This document shows, in pieces, positions 1 to 9,428 of a stretch of 63,741 bases of DNA (its first letter is position 1; the number at the start of each line of letters is the position of its first letter). The notes beneath the pieces are model-generated. The model had not been told where the DNA came from. It made no database searches and was given only the letters and a program-made list of their open reading frames with translations. Position numbers and translations under genes: made by a program. The stretch covers positions 1 through 63,741 of the forward strand of contig DAHXOT010000028.1 in NCBI GenBank assembly GCA_027364735.1, read 5' to 3'. Source of the DNA: Hydrotalea sp. (GTDB taxonomy: Bacteria > Bacteroidota > Bacteroidia > Chitinophagales > Chitinophagaceae).

Positions 1-2
1 GT

Positions 3-233
3 ACTGCAGATGCTGCAACGGGAACATTAGAATATGAAGGATTACATAATGTTATTCTTGTAGCAACTGTTGATAGTGTTGATGACGGCAATCCCAAACC
101 AGAAAATAGCATTAACCAATTAAAAGAAGGTGCAACTGCCGATAAAGCAGATAGTGTTGTTTATACTTCTATGGGATTAGATTCTATACCGCTTTGCCCA
201 CCAACCTGCCCCGGAATAACTGGAAATTTATAA
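3..233 (+). CDS. C-terminal fragment of an unrecognised protein (5' end outside window)
   Basis: An open frame (third frame) runs from the window edge to a TAA at 231-233, giving about 76 residues without a start. The piece is hydrophilic and Ala/Asp/Ser rich, and it ends in a Cys/Pro-rich stretch (PLCPPTCPGITGNL). The composition resembles a secreted or surface protein, but I recognise no family. It ends 12 bases before the membrane sensor gene and is on the same strand, so co-transcription is possible. Its codon use matches its neighbours. Confidence 0.55.
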   Translation, partial: TADAATGTLEYEGLHNVILVATVDSVDDGNPKPENSINQLKEGATADKADSVVYTSMGLDSIPLCPPTCPGITGNL

Positions 234-245
234 TATAAACCCATC

Positions 246-917
246 ATGACAATTATTACACTTATTGCTCTTGGCATTGCAAGTATTTTCATGCTTGGAG
301 TAATTGTTAGTTCATTTTGGGCCTATACAATTTTGAGAGATAAAATATTTCTGGCATTTTCCATTCTATTTTTGTTTTCATTACTTATAGAATGGATGGG
401 ATTTGGTTATTCGTATTTCACAAGAAAAAGTAATCACTTTATCTTTAATATATCCATGTGGGTTGATCTTCTTTTCTATAATTACTGGTTTCTAACAACC
501 GAAAAAAATAAAATACTTCATAAAATTGTTATACTCATTGCATCTTTAAGTATCACTTTTGCTTTAATAAATGGTGTTTTTATTCAAGGATTTTTTAAAT
601 ACAATACGTATACTTATTATGCAGAATCGTTTGTCATTATCCTATTCTGTATCTTTCATTTTTATTCAATAATTAAAGAAGAAACAATAGTTTATCCATT
701 AAGAAATTATATTTTCCTCATCAATACAGGATTATTTTTTTATTTTGTAGGAACCATTACTTATTTTTTATTGTGGGATTATATGGTAACTAAACAAGTT
801 GATGTAAACGGAAAAATTATTCTTTACATTCAGTTTGTACTTGACTTAGTTGAATACATATTTTTTATAATGGCCTTTTTGATGGCAATTAAATGGAAAA
901 AAACCAAATTATATTAG
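246..917 (+). CDS. Seven-helix membrane protein, probable sensor partner of the downstream kinase
   Basis: The 223-residue protein is almost entirely hydrophobic, with about seven predicted membrane helices (roughly 5-27, 34-54, 69-88, 92-114, 127-145, 156-178, 194-215) and no soluble catalytic domain. It resembles the membrane sensory modules found next to or fused to Bacteroidota histidine kinases, but I cannot name a family. Its last 25 bases overlap the kinase gene that follows, which in turn overlaps the response regulator. This suggests a three-part signalling operon in which this protein supplies the membrane sensing part. The role is inferred from context. Confidence 0.7.
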   Translation: MTIITLIALGIASIFMLGVIVSSFWAYTILRDKIFLAFSILFLFSLLIEWMGFGYSYFTRKSNHFIFNISMWVDLLFYNYWFLTTEKNKILHKIVILIASLSITFALINGVFIQGFFKYNTYTYYAESFVIILFCIFHFYSIIKEETIVYPLRNYIFLINTGLFFYFVGTITYFLLWDYMVTKQVDVNGKIILYIQFVLDLVEYIFFIMAFLMAIKWKKTKLY

Positions 918-1681
918 CTGTTATTTTTCTTTCAATTATTTTAATAGTAATTGGAATTTTTCTTTTTACGGTTTTAGTTATTCAAAGAAATAGGGCTAAT
1001 AAAAGTTTCAGCGATAAATTAATGATGTTAAAAGAATTTGAAGAACAAATACTAAAAGCTAAACTTGAAACACAAGAAGAAACCTTATCTATTATTAGTA
1101 AAGAGCTGCACGATAATGTAGGCCAACTTTTAAATAGTACCAAACTATTAATAGGCATAACGCAACGAAGTTTAGAAATGGTACCAACCACTTTAAATAC
1201 AGCCGAAGAAACATTAGGGAAAGCCATTCAAGAAATACGTTCTTTAGCAAAATCATTTAACAAAGAATGGTTAGAACAATTTAATTTGTTAGAAAACTTA
1301 AATACAGAAATAGAACGAATTAATTCATCTAACATACTGCAAATTCGTTTTACACATACTAACGAAATTTTATTGCCCAATAATAGTCAAATTATTGTTT
1401 TTAGAGTTATTCAGGAAGTTTTACAAAATGCTATAAAACATTCAAAAGCTTCTTTAATTACCATTAATATTACTTATGCCCAAGAACAAATGTTAGAAAT
1501 TTGTGTTATAGACAACGGCATTGGCATAGATACTTCAATAATTAAAAAAGGCATGGGCATTTTGAATATAGAACAAAGAGTAAAAATTTTAAATGGTAAA
1601 GTAACCTGGCAAAATGCTTTAACCAAAGGAACTATGGTAACCATTTTGATACCTTTTAAAAGAAGAATTTATGAAAATTAA
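893..1681 (+). CDS. Sensor histidine kinase, HisKA_3 (NarL/LiaS) type
   Basis: The 262-residue kinase has a single membrane helix (about 5-30), a short coiled linker, and a HisKA_3 dimerisation domain whose phospho-acceptor is His73 in ELHDNVGQLL. A HATPase_c domain follows, with an N-box around NAIKHSKAS and a G-box DNGIGID near residue 208. There is no periplasmic or PAS sensing domain, so sensing probably comes from the membrane protein encoded just upstream, whose gene overlaps by 25 bases. The 3' end overlaps the response regulator gene by 11 bases, which indicates translational coupling. The signal is unknown. Confidence 0.9.
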   Translation: MEKNQIILAVIFLSIILIVIGIFLFTVLVIQRNRANKSFSDKLMMLKEFEEQILKAKLETQEETLSIISKELHDNVGQLLNSTKLLIGITQRSLEMVPTTLNTAEETLGKAIQEIRSLAKSFNKEWLEQFNLLENLNTEIERINSSNILQIRFTHTNEILLPNNSQIIVFRVIQEVLQNAIKHSKASLITINITYAQEQMLEICVIDNGIGIDTSIIKKGMGILNIEQRVKILNGKVTWQNALTKGTMVTILIPFKRRIYEN

Positions 1682-2339
1682 TATTGGATTGGTTGATGAT
1701 CACCAACTCTTCCTAAAATCACTTAGCTTAATGTTACAAAGTTTTAAAAACTATGAAGTAATTATTGAAGCTGAGAATGGCAAAGATCTTCAACAAAAAA
1801 TAAATAGTAGCCATAAAAAACCCGATATGATTTTGTTAGATGTAAATATGCCTATTATGAATGGTATTGAAACTGCAACTTGGCTTCAACAACAATATCC
1901 TACAATAAAAAAAATAGCTTTAAGCATGAATGATGATGATAAAACAATTATTGGCATGATTAAAGCCGGATGCTGTGGTTATTTATTAAAAGATACACAT
2001 CCTACAGAATTTGAAAAAGCATTAACTGAAATTTATACCAAAGGTTATTATAATGCCGATAGTATCAATGTTAATTATAGAAGATTATTACAAACCGAGC
2101 AAAACCATGTTGAATTAAATTTAACCGAAAAAGAAAAAATATTTATTACACTTTCCTGCTCCGAACTAACTTATAAACAAATAGCTTCTCAAATGAATGT
2201 AAGCGAACGAACAGTTGATGGATACCGCGAAAGTATTTTTGAAAAAATGAAGGTGCAAAGTCGTATTGGGATGGTGTTGGAAGCAATAAAAAAAGGATTG
2301 GTACCTATTACTATTACTGCCCAAAACTATGGCAACTAA
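1671..2339 (+). CDS. Response regulator, NarL/FixJ family with LuxR-type HTH
   Basis: The 222-residue protein has an N-terminal receiver domain with acidic pocket Asp9/Asp10, phospho-acceptor Asp57 in ILLDVNMP and a conserved Lys in GYLLKDTHP. The C-terminal LuxR/GerE helix-turn-helix covers about 150-213 (LTEKEKIFI, YKQIASQMNVSERTVDGYR). It is the cognate partner of the HisKA_3 kinase, whose reading frame it overlaps by 11 bases. It should be a DNA-binding transcription regulator activated by phosphorylation. The target genes cannot be told from the sequence. The gene converges on the metal transporter gene 17 bases downstream. Confidence 0.93.
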   Translation: MKINIGLVDDHQLFLKSLSLMLQSFKNYEVIIEAENGKDLQQKINSSHKKPDMILLDVNMPIMNGIETATWLQQQYPTIKKIALSMNDDDKTIIGMIKAGCCGYLLKDTHPTEFEKALTEIYTKGYYNADSINVNYRRLLQTEQNHVELNLTEKEKIFITLSCSELTYKQIASQMNVSERTVDGYRESIFEKMKVQSRIGMVLEAIKKGLVPITITAQNYGN

Positions 2340-2356
2340 TAACGCTGAAATGCTTA

Positions 2357-4237
2357 TTACACATTTACAATAAGCAAAGGAATTTTTATTTCGTGCCTTA
2401 CGGCTTCAATGGTTTCTCCAAATAAATAATCTTTTAATCCGGAATGCCTGTGTGCCCCCATTACCAACATATCAACCTTCGATTCCTCAATTAATCGTAT
2501 AATTTCTTTTACGCGGTGGTTATATCCCAAAGAAAAATCGGTTTGATATCCCATTTCATTTAATTGTTGCGCATAAAGCTCTAACCGTTGTTTATCTTTT
2601 CTTGTTTCATCATCATCACTTTCTTCTCCTAAAAATTTAGCCGATACACTCTCTACAACATGCAATAAAACATAATGAGCATTCTTTTTTCCTTGATTGA
2701 TAGCATGTGCAATTAATTTTTCATCATTCACACTAAAATCTAACGCCACGCCAATACGTTGTGTATGCTGAATGGAAAGGTTTTGAAGAGAAGGCGGTTC
2801 TCCATGCAAGCTTTGCTTTTTCATTTGTTTTTTTAACAAAGGCAAAAATGTCATGGTAATAAATAACCAAATAAAAATAATTGCAGCAAAAGCAATAATA
2901 AATTTCCATAAAATATTTCCTTCACTACTAAATACCGGCAAGCTTTGTTCAATAACCATTTTTGTATTTAAATACACTAAAACTGCTGCCACTAACCATG
3001 CAAGTATTTTAGTATGCCATTTAATAGCAAATTCTCCCATAGTGGTTTTATCACTTACAAAATGTATTAATGGGATAATAGCAAAACCTAATTGCACACT
3101 CAATATCACTTGGCTTAATACCAGCAATTCGTCTATTTTATTGTTACCATATAACATAATTACCACAACAGCAGGAACTATGGCCAATAAACGAGTTAAA
3201 AGCCTACGCAACCATGGATTAATACGCAGTTTTAAATATCCTTCCATTACAATTTGTCCGGCCAGTGTTCCGGTAATAGTACTACTTTGTCCGGCTGCTA
3301 TTAATGCAATAGCAAAAAGAATTGGTGCCAATGTACTACCCAATAAAGGTTTAAGCAATTGATGGGCATCTTCAATTCTTGCAACCATTGTATGGCCACT
3401 GGTAAAAAATACAGTAGCAGCTAAAACCAATATAGCTGCATTTACAAAGAATGCAGCATTTAAGGCAATGGCACTATCAATAAGGTTAAATTTAATGGCA
3501 CGTTTAATACTTGCCGAATCATTTTTTATTTTTCGTGTTTGAACTAAAGCCGAATGCAAGTATAAGTTATGTGGCATTACAGTAGCACCAATAATTCCTA
3601 CGGCAATATATAATGCATCTTTATTAAGTGCCGAAGGAATAAATCCTTTTATTACCGTATTATAAGCAGGCTGTGCTAAAATAATTTCAATTAAAAAAGA
3701 AATACCAATAACAGCAACTAATGCAATAATAAAAGCTTCTAATTTTCTAATACCATAATTCTGCAACCAAAGTAATAACAGTGTATCAAGAACGGTTATA
3801 GCAACACCCCATAAAATGGGTAATCCGGTTAATAAATGAATACCTAAAGCCATACCTAACACTTCGGCTAAATCGCAAGCTGCAATAGCTATTTCGGCCA
3901 AAATGTATAAAGAGAAATTAACCAATGGCGGATATACTTCCCGATTAGCCTGTGCTAAGTCTCTTCTTCGAACAATTCCTAATCGGGCACTTAAGCTTTG
4001 CAATAATAAAGCCATTAAATTACTCATTAATAACACCCATATTAACTGATAACCGAATTGAGCACCACCTTGCAAATCTGTTGCCCAATTACCCGGATCC
4101 ATGTACCCTACACTTACCAAATAAGCCGGACCAATATAAGCCAACATACGCTTAATTCCGCTATTGGGTGCTACCGTATCAACCGTTTCGTGTACATCGG
4201 CTAAAGAATTATCGGTATGGTATCGCTGTAATTTCAT
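2357..4237 (-). CDS. mntH: Nramp divalent metal transporter with C-terminal universal stress (UspA) domain
   Basis: The 626-residue protein joins two domains. Residues 1 to about 470 form an Nramp/MntH transporter of about 11 helices that imports Mn2+/Fe2+ with protons; the metal-site motifs DPGN in helix 1 and MPHNLYLHS in helix 6 are both present. Residues about 485-626 form a cytoplasmic UspA domain. Its nucleotide loop reads GAHRHSGLKDYLFGET, close to the usual G-2x-G-9x-G(S/T) but with Arg replacing one glycine. A stand-alone MntH is about 410-450 residues long. The fusion suggests nucleotide or stress gating of metal uptake, which is inference. Confidence 0.92.
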   Translation of the reverse strand: MKLQRYHTDNSLADVHETVDTVAPNSGIKRMLAYIGPAYLVSVGYMDPGNWATDLQGGAQFGYQLIWVLLMSNLMALLLQSLSARLGIVRRRDLAQANREVYPPLVNFSLYILAEIAIAACDLAEVLGMALGIHLLTGLPILWGVAITVLDTLLLLWLQNYGIRKLEAFIIALVAVIGISFLIEIILAQPAYNTVIKGFIPSALNKDALYIAVGIIGATVMPHNLYLHSALVQTRKIKNDSASIKRAIKFNLIDSAIALNAAFFVNAAILVLAATVFFTSGHTMVARIEDAHQLLKPLLGSTLAPILFAIALIAAGQSSTITGTLAGQIVMEGYLKLRINPWLRRLLTRLLAIVPAVVVIMLYGNNKIDELLVLSQVILSVQLGFAIIPLIHFVSDKTTMGEFAIKWHTKILAWLVAAVLVYLNTKMVIEQSLPVFSSEGNILWKFIIAFAAIIFIWLFITMTFLPLLKKQMKKQSLHGEPPSLQNLSIQHTQRIGVALDFSVNDEKLIAHAINQGKKNAHYVLLHVVESVSAKFLGEESDDDETRKDKQRLELYAQQLNEMGYQTDFSLGYNHRVKEIIRLIEESKVDMLVMGAHRHSGLKDYLFGETIEAVRHEIKIPLLIVNV

Positions 4238-4330
4238 TATTTTAATTTAAACTAATGCAACATAACTTTAATAAATCTGCATTTTAAACTTACAACAGAA
4301 ACACTACATTTATCCTCTTAAATTTGCTAC

Positions 4331-5272
4331 ATGAAAAAATGGATATTTTTAATAGCTACTGTTGTATTAATTTCCTGCAAAGAAAAAAAAGTTGACCTTT
4401 CAGGCGAACGCCCTGTAAAAATAAACGATTTTATTGCTGCCTTTCCAGTTTTATCGCTTCCTTTTAATGCAGCCGATACTAATTTTACTAAGTTTTCCGA
4501 TACGCTTACTATAGGCTATAAAGCCTTTATTCAATTTATTCCGGATAGTGCTTTACATACCACTACGGCATCTTCGCATAATATTACTATTCATCCCGTA
4601 GGCAAAATTGAAAAAGAAAAAGAAATTTATTTATTGGCTACTATATCTTTCCATAAAAAAAATCAGTTACTTGTATTTGTATTGAATAAAAAATATAATT
4701 ACCTAAGCTCTAAAACGCTTTTATATAATATTAATAACGATAATTACAGTCATTCTGTAAATATTAATAAAGAACCTACTTTTTTAATTAGCCAAGAAAA
4801 AACCAATTCAGATAAGCAATTATTATTCACCCGAATTGGATGGGTATATAATAATAAAAATTTTATGGTAGTTATTAATGATGGAAATGAAGATCCTGCT
4901 AAAACAGCTATTATAGACCCCATTGATACATTACCCAAAAAAAACAAGTACAGCGGCAATTATATTATTAACAACAGAAACTTTGTTTCGGTAAGAGACG
5001 GTAAAAACTTAAATACCTACGGTTTCTTTATTCATTTCGAAAAAAATGAAGGTGCCTGCACCGGAGAATTAAAAGGAATACTACAATTAAAAACAGCTAC
5101 AAAAGGAATCTATCAGGAAAATGGAGATCCTTGTGTAATTGATTTTATATTTACAAAAAACGAATTAACTGTAAAAGAAAAAGGCAGTTGCGGGAATAGA
5201 AGAGGTATGAATTGCTTTTTTGATGATACTTATACCAAAAGAAAAGAAATAAAATCAGTACACAAAAAATAA
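4331..5272 (+). CDS. Predicted lipoprotein of unknown function
   Basis: The 313-residue protein starts with a lipoprotein signal (hydrophobic run followed by LISC, Cys16), so it is probably anchored to a membrane. The rest is a soluble, beta-rich, Lys/Asn-rich region with no motif I recognise. A cluster of cysteines (CTGE, DPCVID, GSCGNRRGMNC) near the C-terminus could form disulfides. It stands alone between the divergent metal transporter and the phosphorylase-like gene. Confidence 0.7.
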   Translation: MKKWIFLIATVVLISCKEKKVDLSGERPVKINDFIAAFPVLSLPFNAADTNFTKFSDTLTIGYKAFIQFIPDSALHTTTASSHNITIHPVGKIEKEKEIYLLATISFHKKNQLLVFVLNKKYNYLSSKTLLYNINNDNYSHSVNINKEPTFLISQEKTNSDKQLLFTRIGWVYNNKNFMVVINDGNEDPAKTAIIDPIDTLPKKNKYSGNYIINNRNFVSVRDGKNLNTYGFFIHFEKNEGACTGELKGILQLKTATKGIYQENGDPCVIDFIFTKNELTVKEKGSCGNRRGMNCFFDDTYTKRKEIKSVHKK

Positions 5273-5449
5273 TCTGTATCATAAAATATTTAACAACAAT
5301 CGTTTGCATAAAAATTTTCCAACTTTTTTCTGCACCTTTAAACATAATCAATTTTACACACCTACTTTAAACTTAATTAATGTGTAAAAAGTACATTTAA
5401 AAAAAACAATTATATTGCATTCTTAATTTTTGAACGAAACAACCCATTT

Positions 5450-7105
5450 ATGAATTTTAGAAGTTTTCAGGTTCCTTATTCAATCGGCGAACAATACTCC
5501 AAAAAGGCAGCTTATTTTTCAATGGAATTTGCTATTCATCAACCATTAAAAATATATAGCGGAGGTTTAGGATTTTTATCGGGATCGCATTTACGCAGTG
5601 CTTACGAGCTAAAACAAAATATGATTGGTATAGGTATTTTATGGAAATATGGTTATTACGACCAAACGCGTAATCAAGACCAATCATTACAATCATCTTG
5701 GATGGAAAAACAATACTCGTTTTTAGAAGATACCGGCATAAAGTTTCAGATATTAATTCATGATCATCCTGTTTGGGTTAAAGCATGGTACTTAAATCCG
5801 GAAACTTTTAAAACAGCTCCATTATTTTTATTAAGCACCGATCTTCCTGAAAACGATTATGTATCGCAAACCATTTCTCATCGCTTATACGATGCGAATG
5901 TTGCTACCAAAGTAGCTCAATTTATATTATTGGGTGTAGGTGGTGCAAAATTGATTGACGAATTAAATTTTAACCCAGATGTGTATCATTTAAATGAAGC
6001 ACATGGTATTTCATCGGCCTTTTATTTATTAAATAAATTTAAGAGCATTGAAAAAGTAAAAGAACATTTAGTTTTTACTACCCATACACCAGAAGAAGCC
6101 GGCAACGAAAAACACGATATTTATCTTTGCCATAAGATGAGCTACTTCTGTGGTTTAAGTTTAGATGAGGTAAGAAAAGTTACAGGTAATTATGATGATC
6201 AATTCAATCATTCCTTAGCCGCACTTCGTTTTGCCCGTAAAGCAAATGGAGTAAGCGTTTTACATGGAGAAGTAAGCAGACAAATGTGGAGTAAATACGA
6301 AAATATTTGCGAAATAACATCTATTACCAATGCACAAAACTGGAGATATTGGGCCGATAAGCATCTTTATAAATTTATGGAAGACGGAAATGATTTAGCC
6401 TTTGACGACAGAAAAAATCATTTAAAAAAACGTGCTTTTGAAATTGTTGCAGATCAAACCGGTAAAATTTTCGATCCAAATGTTTTAACCATTGTTTGGG
6501 CTCGCCGTTTTGCAGGCTACAAACGTGCCGATTTTCTTACACAAAATTTAGAACGTTTCGAAAAATTATTAAATCATCCCAAACATCCGGTACAAATAAT
6601 TTGGGCAGGGAAACCGTATCCTGTTGATTATCCTGCAATTGGCCAATTTAATAATTTAGTGCATTTAAGTAAAAACTATAAAAATGTTGCAGTACTTGTT
6701 GGCTACGAATTGACTTTAAGCAAACGTTTAAAACAAGCAGCCGATGTTTGGTTAAATAACCCCCGTGTGCCAAGAGAAGCATCAGGCACAAGTGGCATGA
6801 CCGCTTCTATGAATGGTGCAGTTAACTTTTCAACCGATGATGGTTGGATTCCGGAATTTGTAAATCAAGGCAATAATGGCTTTGTTGTTCCTAAAGCCGA
6901 TTATGAAAATATGAGTGTGCATGAACAAGATGAATATGATTTGAATAAATTGTATGAAATTTTAGAGCAACAAATTGTTCCATTGTATTATGACAATTAT
7001 GATACTTGGAGACAAATTATGAAAAACGGAATGAGAGATGTTAGATTTCAGTTCGATAGTAATCGCATGGCCGATGAATATTACAAGCTCATGTATCTTT
7101 CATAA
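5450..7105 (+). CDS. Alpha-glucan phosphorylase-like protein (GT35 fold) lacking the PLP lysine
   Basis: The 551-residue protein belongs to the short alpha-glucan family phosphorylases. The N-terminal AAYFSMEFAIHQPLKIYSGGLGFLSG and the Rossmann core motif WARRFAGYKRADFL are typical, and about 550 residues is normal for the Bacteroidota branch. The usual cofactor-binding site reads GTSGMTASMNG here; in true phosphorylases the position of Thr451 is the lysine that carries pyridoxal phosphate (GTSGMK or GTGNMK). It may therefore be a PLP-independent glucan glycosyltransferase or inactive as a phosphorylase. A strong hairpin terminator follows. Confidence 0.85.
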   Translation: MNFRSFQVPYSIGEQYSKKAAYFSMEFAIHQPLKIYSGGLGFLSGSHLRSAYELKQNMIGIGILWKYGYYDQTRNQDQSLQSSWMEKQYSFLEDTGIKFQILIHDHPVWVKAWYLNPETFKTAPLFLLSTDLPENDYVSQTISHRLYDANVATKVAQFILLGVGGAKLIDELNFNPDVYHLNEAHGISSAFYLLNKFKSIEKVKEHLVFTTHTPEEAGNEKHDIYLCHKMSYFCGLSLDEVRKVTGNYDDQFNHSLAALRFARKANGVSVLHGEVSRQMWSKYENICEITSITNAQNWRYWADKHLYKFMEDGNDLAFDDRKNHLKKRAFEIVADQTGKIFDPNVLTIVWARRFAGYKRADFLTQNLERFEKLLNHPKHPVQIIWAGKPYPVDYPAIGQFNNLVHLSKNYKNVAVLVGYELTLSKRLKQAADVWLNNPRVPREASGTSGMTASMNGAVNFSTDDGWIPEFVNQGNNGFVVPKADYENMSVHEQDEYDLNKLYEILEQQIVPLYYDNYDTWRQIMKNGMRDVRFQFDSNRMADEYYKLMYLS

Positions 7106-7123
7106 AATAATAATTTCTATCAT

Positions 7124-7157
7124 AAAAATCCTCCGTAAACTTATGGAGGATTTTTTT
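7124..7157 (+). terminator. Intrinsic terminator after the phosphorylase-like gene
   Basis: The inverted repeat AAATCCTCC / GGAGGATTT has a loop of about ten bases and is followed by a run of Ts. It lies 19 bases downstream of the stop codon and ends transcription before the DPP-IV gene. Confidence 0.85.
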
Positions 7158-7215
7158 ATTCTACTATGTTTTACTATCAATCAATCATTTAAATTTACCA
7201 TTCAAAACATCGACA

Positions 7216-9378
7216 ATGAAAAAAATAATATTACTACTGTTTGTTATTCCGTTAGCTGCGTTAGCACAAAACAAATCCATCACATTAGAAGATATTTTTA
7301 AAAAAGGAATTTTTCGTTCCGATTATGTTTCGGGTTTTAACAGCATGAAAGATGGAAAATTTTACACAGAAACAGATAGCTATGGTAATATCGTTCAAAA
7401 AAATTTTCTTACCGGAGAAACCGTAAAAATATTGGTTAATAAAAATGAAGTAAAAGATGAAAAGGGCAATAACCTATCCATCAACGATTTTAAATTTAGC
7501 AATGATGAAAAGAAAATACTACTATTTATTAACAGAGAATATATTTACAGGCATTCATCAAAAGCAATTGTGTACTCATATGAAATAGCTTCAAAAAAAA
7601 TAACTAAAATAGATACAGATAAAATTTTACATGCAACTTATTCTCCCGATAATACTAAAGTTGCTTTTGTAAAAAACAATAATCTCTTTTATAAAAACTT
7701 ATTAACCAACAAAACAATACAAATTACCAAAGATGGCAAATGGAACAACATTATTAACGGTAATTGCGACTGGGTTTACGAGGAAGAATTTTCATTTACA
7801 CGAGCTTTTCAATGGAGCCCCAATAGCGATTATTTAGCCTATTACCGATTTGATGAAACCAAAGTTCCTCAATATACATTTGCCATTTACGATTCGCTAT
7901 ACCCTACACAATACACCTACAAATATCCCAAAGCAGGCGAAAGAAACTCTATAATTGAAATTCATATTTACAACTTAAATACCACTAAAAATATTAAAGC
8001 TGATATTGGAAAGGAAACAGATATTTATATTCCAAGAATAAGCTGGACAAAAAACAATAACCAACTTTCAATTGCTTGGCTTAATAGGTTACAAAATAAT
8101 TTAAAGCTATTAACCGCCAATACAACAACCGGAAAAACAACGGCGTACTACGAAGAAAAAAATAAATATTATGTTGATGCCGAAAATGCCGATATAGAAT
8201 TTTTAAATGATGGCAAGCACTTTATAATGACATCGGAGAAAAGTGGATACCAACATATTTATCTTGTATCAATTGACACAAAGGAAGAAAAACAATTAAC
8301 CAAAGGAAATTTTGATATTGCCAGCATTGTAGCTATTGATGAAAAAAATGGGAAAATTTATTTTACGGCTGCTTACAGATCTCCATTGTATAAAGATTTT
8401 TGTGTGGTAAATATTGATGGAACTGATTTTAAGTTAATGGATGAAAGAAAAGGTACTCACAGTGTACAATTCAATGCCGACTACACGTATTATGTAGATA
8501 ATTTTTCAACAATTACCCAACCGCCTATTATTAGTATTTACAATGCTAATGGAACATTAATTCGCACTTTAAAAAACAATGCTGCCCTAATTGCCACTAT
8601 GCATGATTATGCTATTGGTGTACCCGAATTTATTAAAGTGCCTACCAGCAAAGGAGAAATACTAAATGGATGGATGTTAAAACCAAAATATTTCGATCCC
8701 GCTAAAAAATATCCTGTATTATTCTGTAATTATGGCGGGCCGGGCTCTCAGCAAGTAGCTGATAGATGGGGTGCGGTAAGTTTTTGGCATCAAATGCTAT
8801 CTGAAAAAGGATATATTATTGTAAGTATTGATAATACCGGAACAGGATTTAGAGGAGAAGCTTTTAAAAAGAAAACTTACTTACAACTGGGAAAATATGA
8901 AATTGAAGATCAAATTGATGCAGCTAAATACTTAGCTACTTTACCCTATATTGATGCCAATAGAATTGGACATTGGGGATGGAGTTTTGGCGGATTTATG
9001 AGCAGCTTAGCTATTACCAAAGGTGCCGATTTTTTTAAAATGGCAGTTGCTGTGGCACCCGTAACCAGTTGGCGTTTTTATGATAATATTTATACCGAAC
9101 GGTATATGCGTACACCTCAAGAAAATGCTGCAGGATATGATGATAACTCTCCTTTAAATTTCACCAATAAAATAAAAGGAAAATTTTTAATTATTCATGG
9201 TACAGCCGATGATAATGTACATTTTCAAAATTCTACCATGATGGTTGAAAAAATGATCCAGAATAATATCGATTTTCAAAGTGCTTATTATCCCAATAAA
9301 AATCATGGTATTTATGGAGGTAATACCACTTTTCATTTATGGACTAAAATGACGAAGTTTATTGAAGAAAATTTATAA
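7216..9378 (+). CDS. Dipeptidyl peptidase IV, S9B serine peptidase
   Basis: The 720-residue secreted or periplasmic enzyme starts with a signal peptide (MKKIILLLFVIPLAALAQ). An eight-bladed propeller-type DPPIV_N domain follows, with the substrate N-terminus binding motif DWVYEEEFS (Glu189-191), and then an alpha/beta-hydrolase domain. The catalytic triad is visible: Ser590 in GHWGWSFGG, Asp665 in HGTADDNV and His697 in NKNHGIYGG. The enzyme removes Xaa-Pro (or Xaa-Ala) dipeptides from peptide N-termini. In Bacteroidota such peptidases serve peptide scavenging. The ATG gives an intact signal peptide. A long hairpin follows the stop. Confidence 0.95.
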   Translation: MKKIILLLFVIPLAALAQNKSITLEDIFKKGIFRSDYVSGFNSMKDGKFYTETDSYGNIVQKNFLTGETVKILVNKNEVKDEKGNNLSINDFKFSNDEKKILLFINREYIYRHSSKAIVYSYEIASKKITKIDTDKILHATYSPDNTKVAFVKNNNLFYKNLLTNKTIQITKDGKWNNIINGNCDWVYEEEFSFTRAFQWSPNSDYLAYYRFDETKVPQYTFAIYDSLYPTQYTYKYPKAGERNSIIEIHIYNLNTTKNIKADIGKETDIYIPRISWTKNNNQLSIAWLNRLQNNLKLLTANTTTGKTTAYYEEKNKYYVDAENADIEFLNDGKHFIMTSEKSGYQHIYLVSIDTKEEKQLTKGNFDIASIVAIDEKNGKIYFTAAYRSPLYKDFCVVNIDGTDFKLMDERKGTHSVQFNADYTYYVDNFSTITQPPIISIYNANGTLIRTLKNNAALIATMHDYAIGVPEFIKVPTSKGEILNGWMLKPKYFDPAKKYPVLFCNYGGPGSQQVADRWGAVSFWHQMLSEKGYIIVSIDNTGTGFRGEAFKKKTYLQLGKYEIEDQIDAAKYLATLPYIDANRIGHWGWSFGGFMSSLAITKGADFFKMAVAVAPVTSWRFYDNIYTERYMRTPQENAAGYDDNSPLNFTNKIKGKFLIIHGTADDNVHFQNSTMMVEKMIQNNIDFQSAYYPNKNHGIYGGNTTFHLWTKMTKFIEENL

Positions 9379-9387
9379 TACTGAAAG

Positions 9388-9428
9388 AAGATAGAATACA
9401 GAAAAGTATTTTCTGTATTCTATCTTTT
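9388..9428. terminator. Bidirectional terminator, 18-bp perfect stem
   Basis: A perfect 18-bp inverted repeat occupies 9388-9405 and 9409-9426, with a 3-base GTA loop and A/T-rich flanks on both sides. It separates the convergent DPP-IV and thioredoxin-like genes. Its right arm covers the stop codon of the thioredoxin-like gene. Confidence 0.85.
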
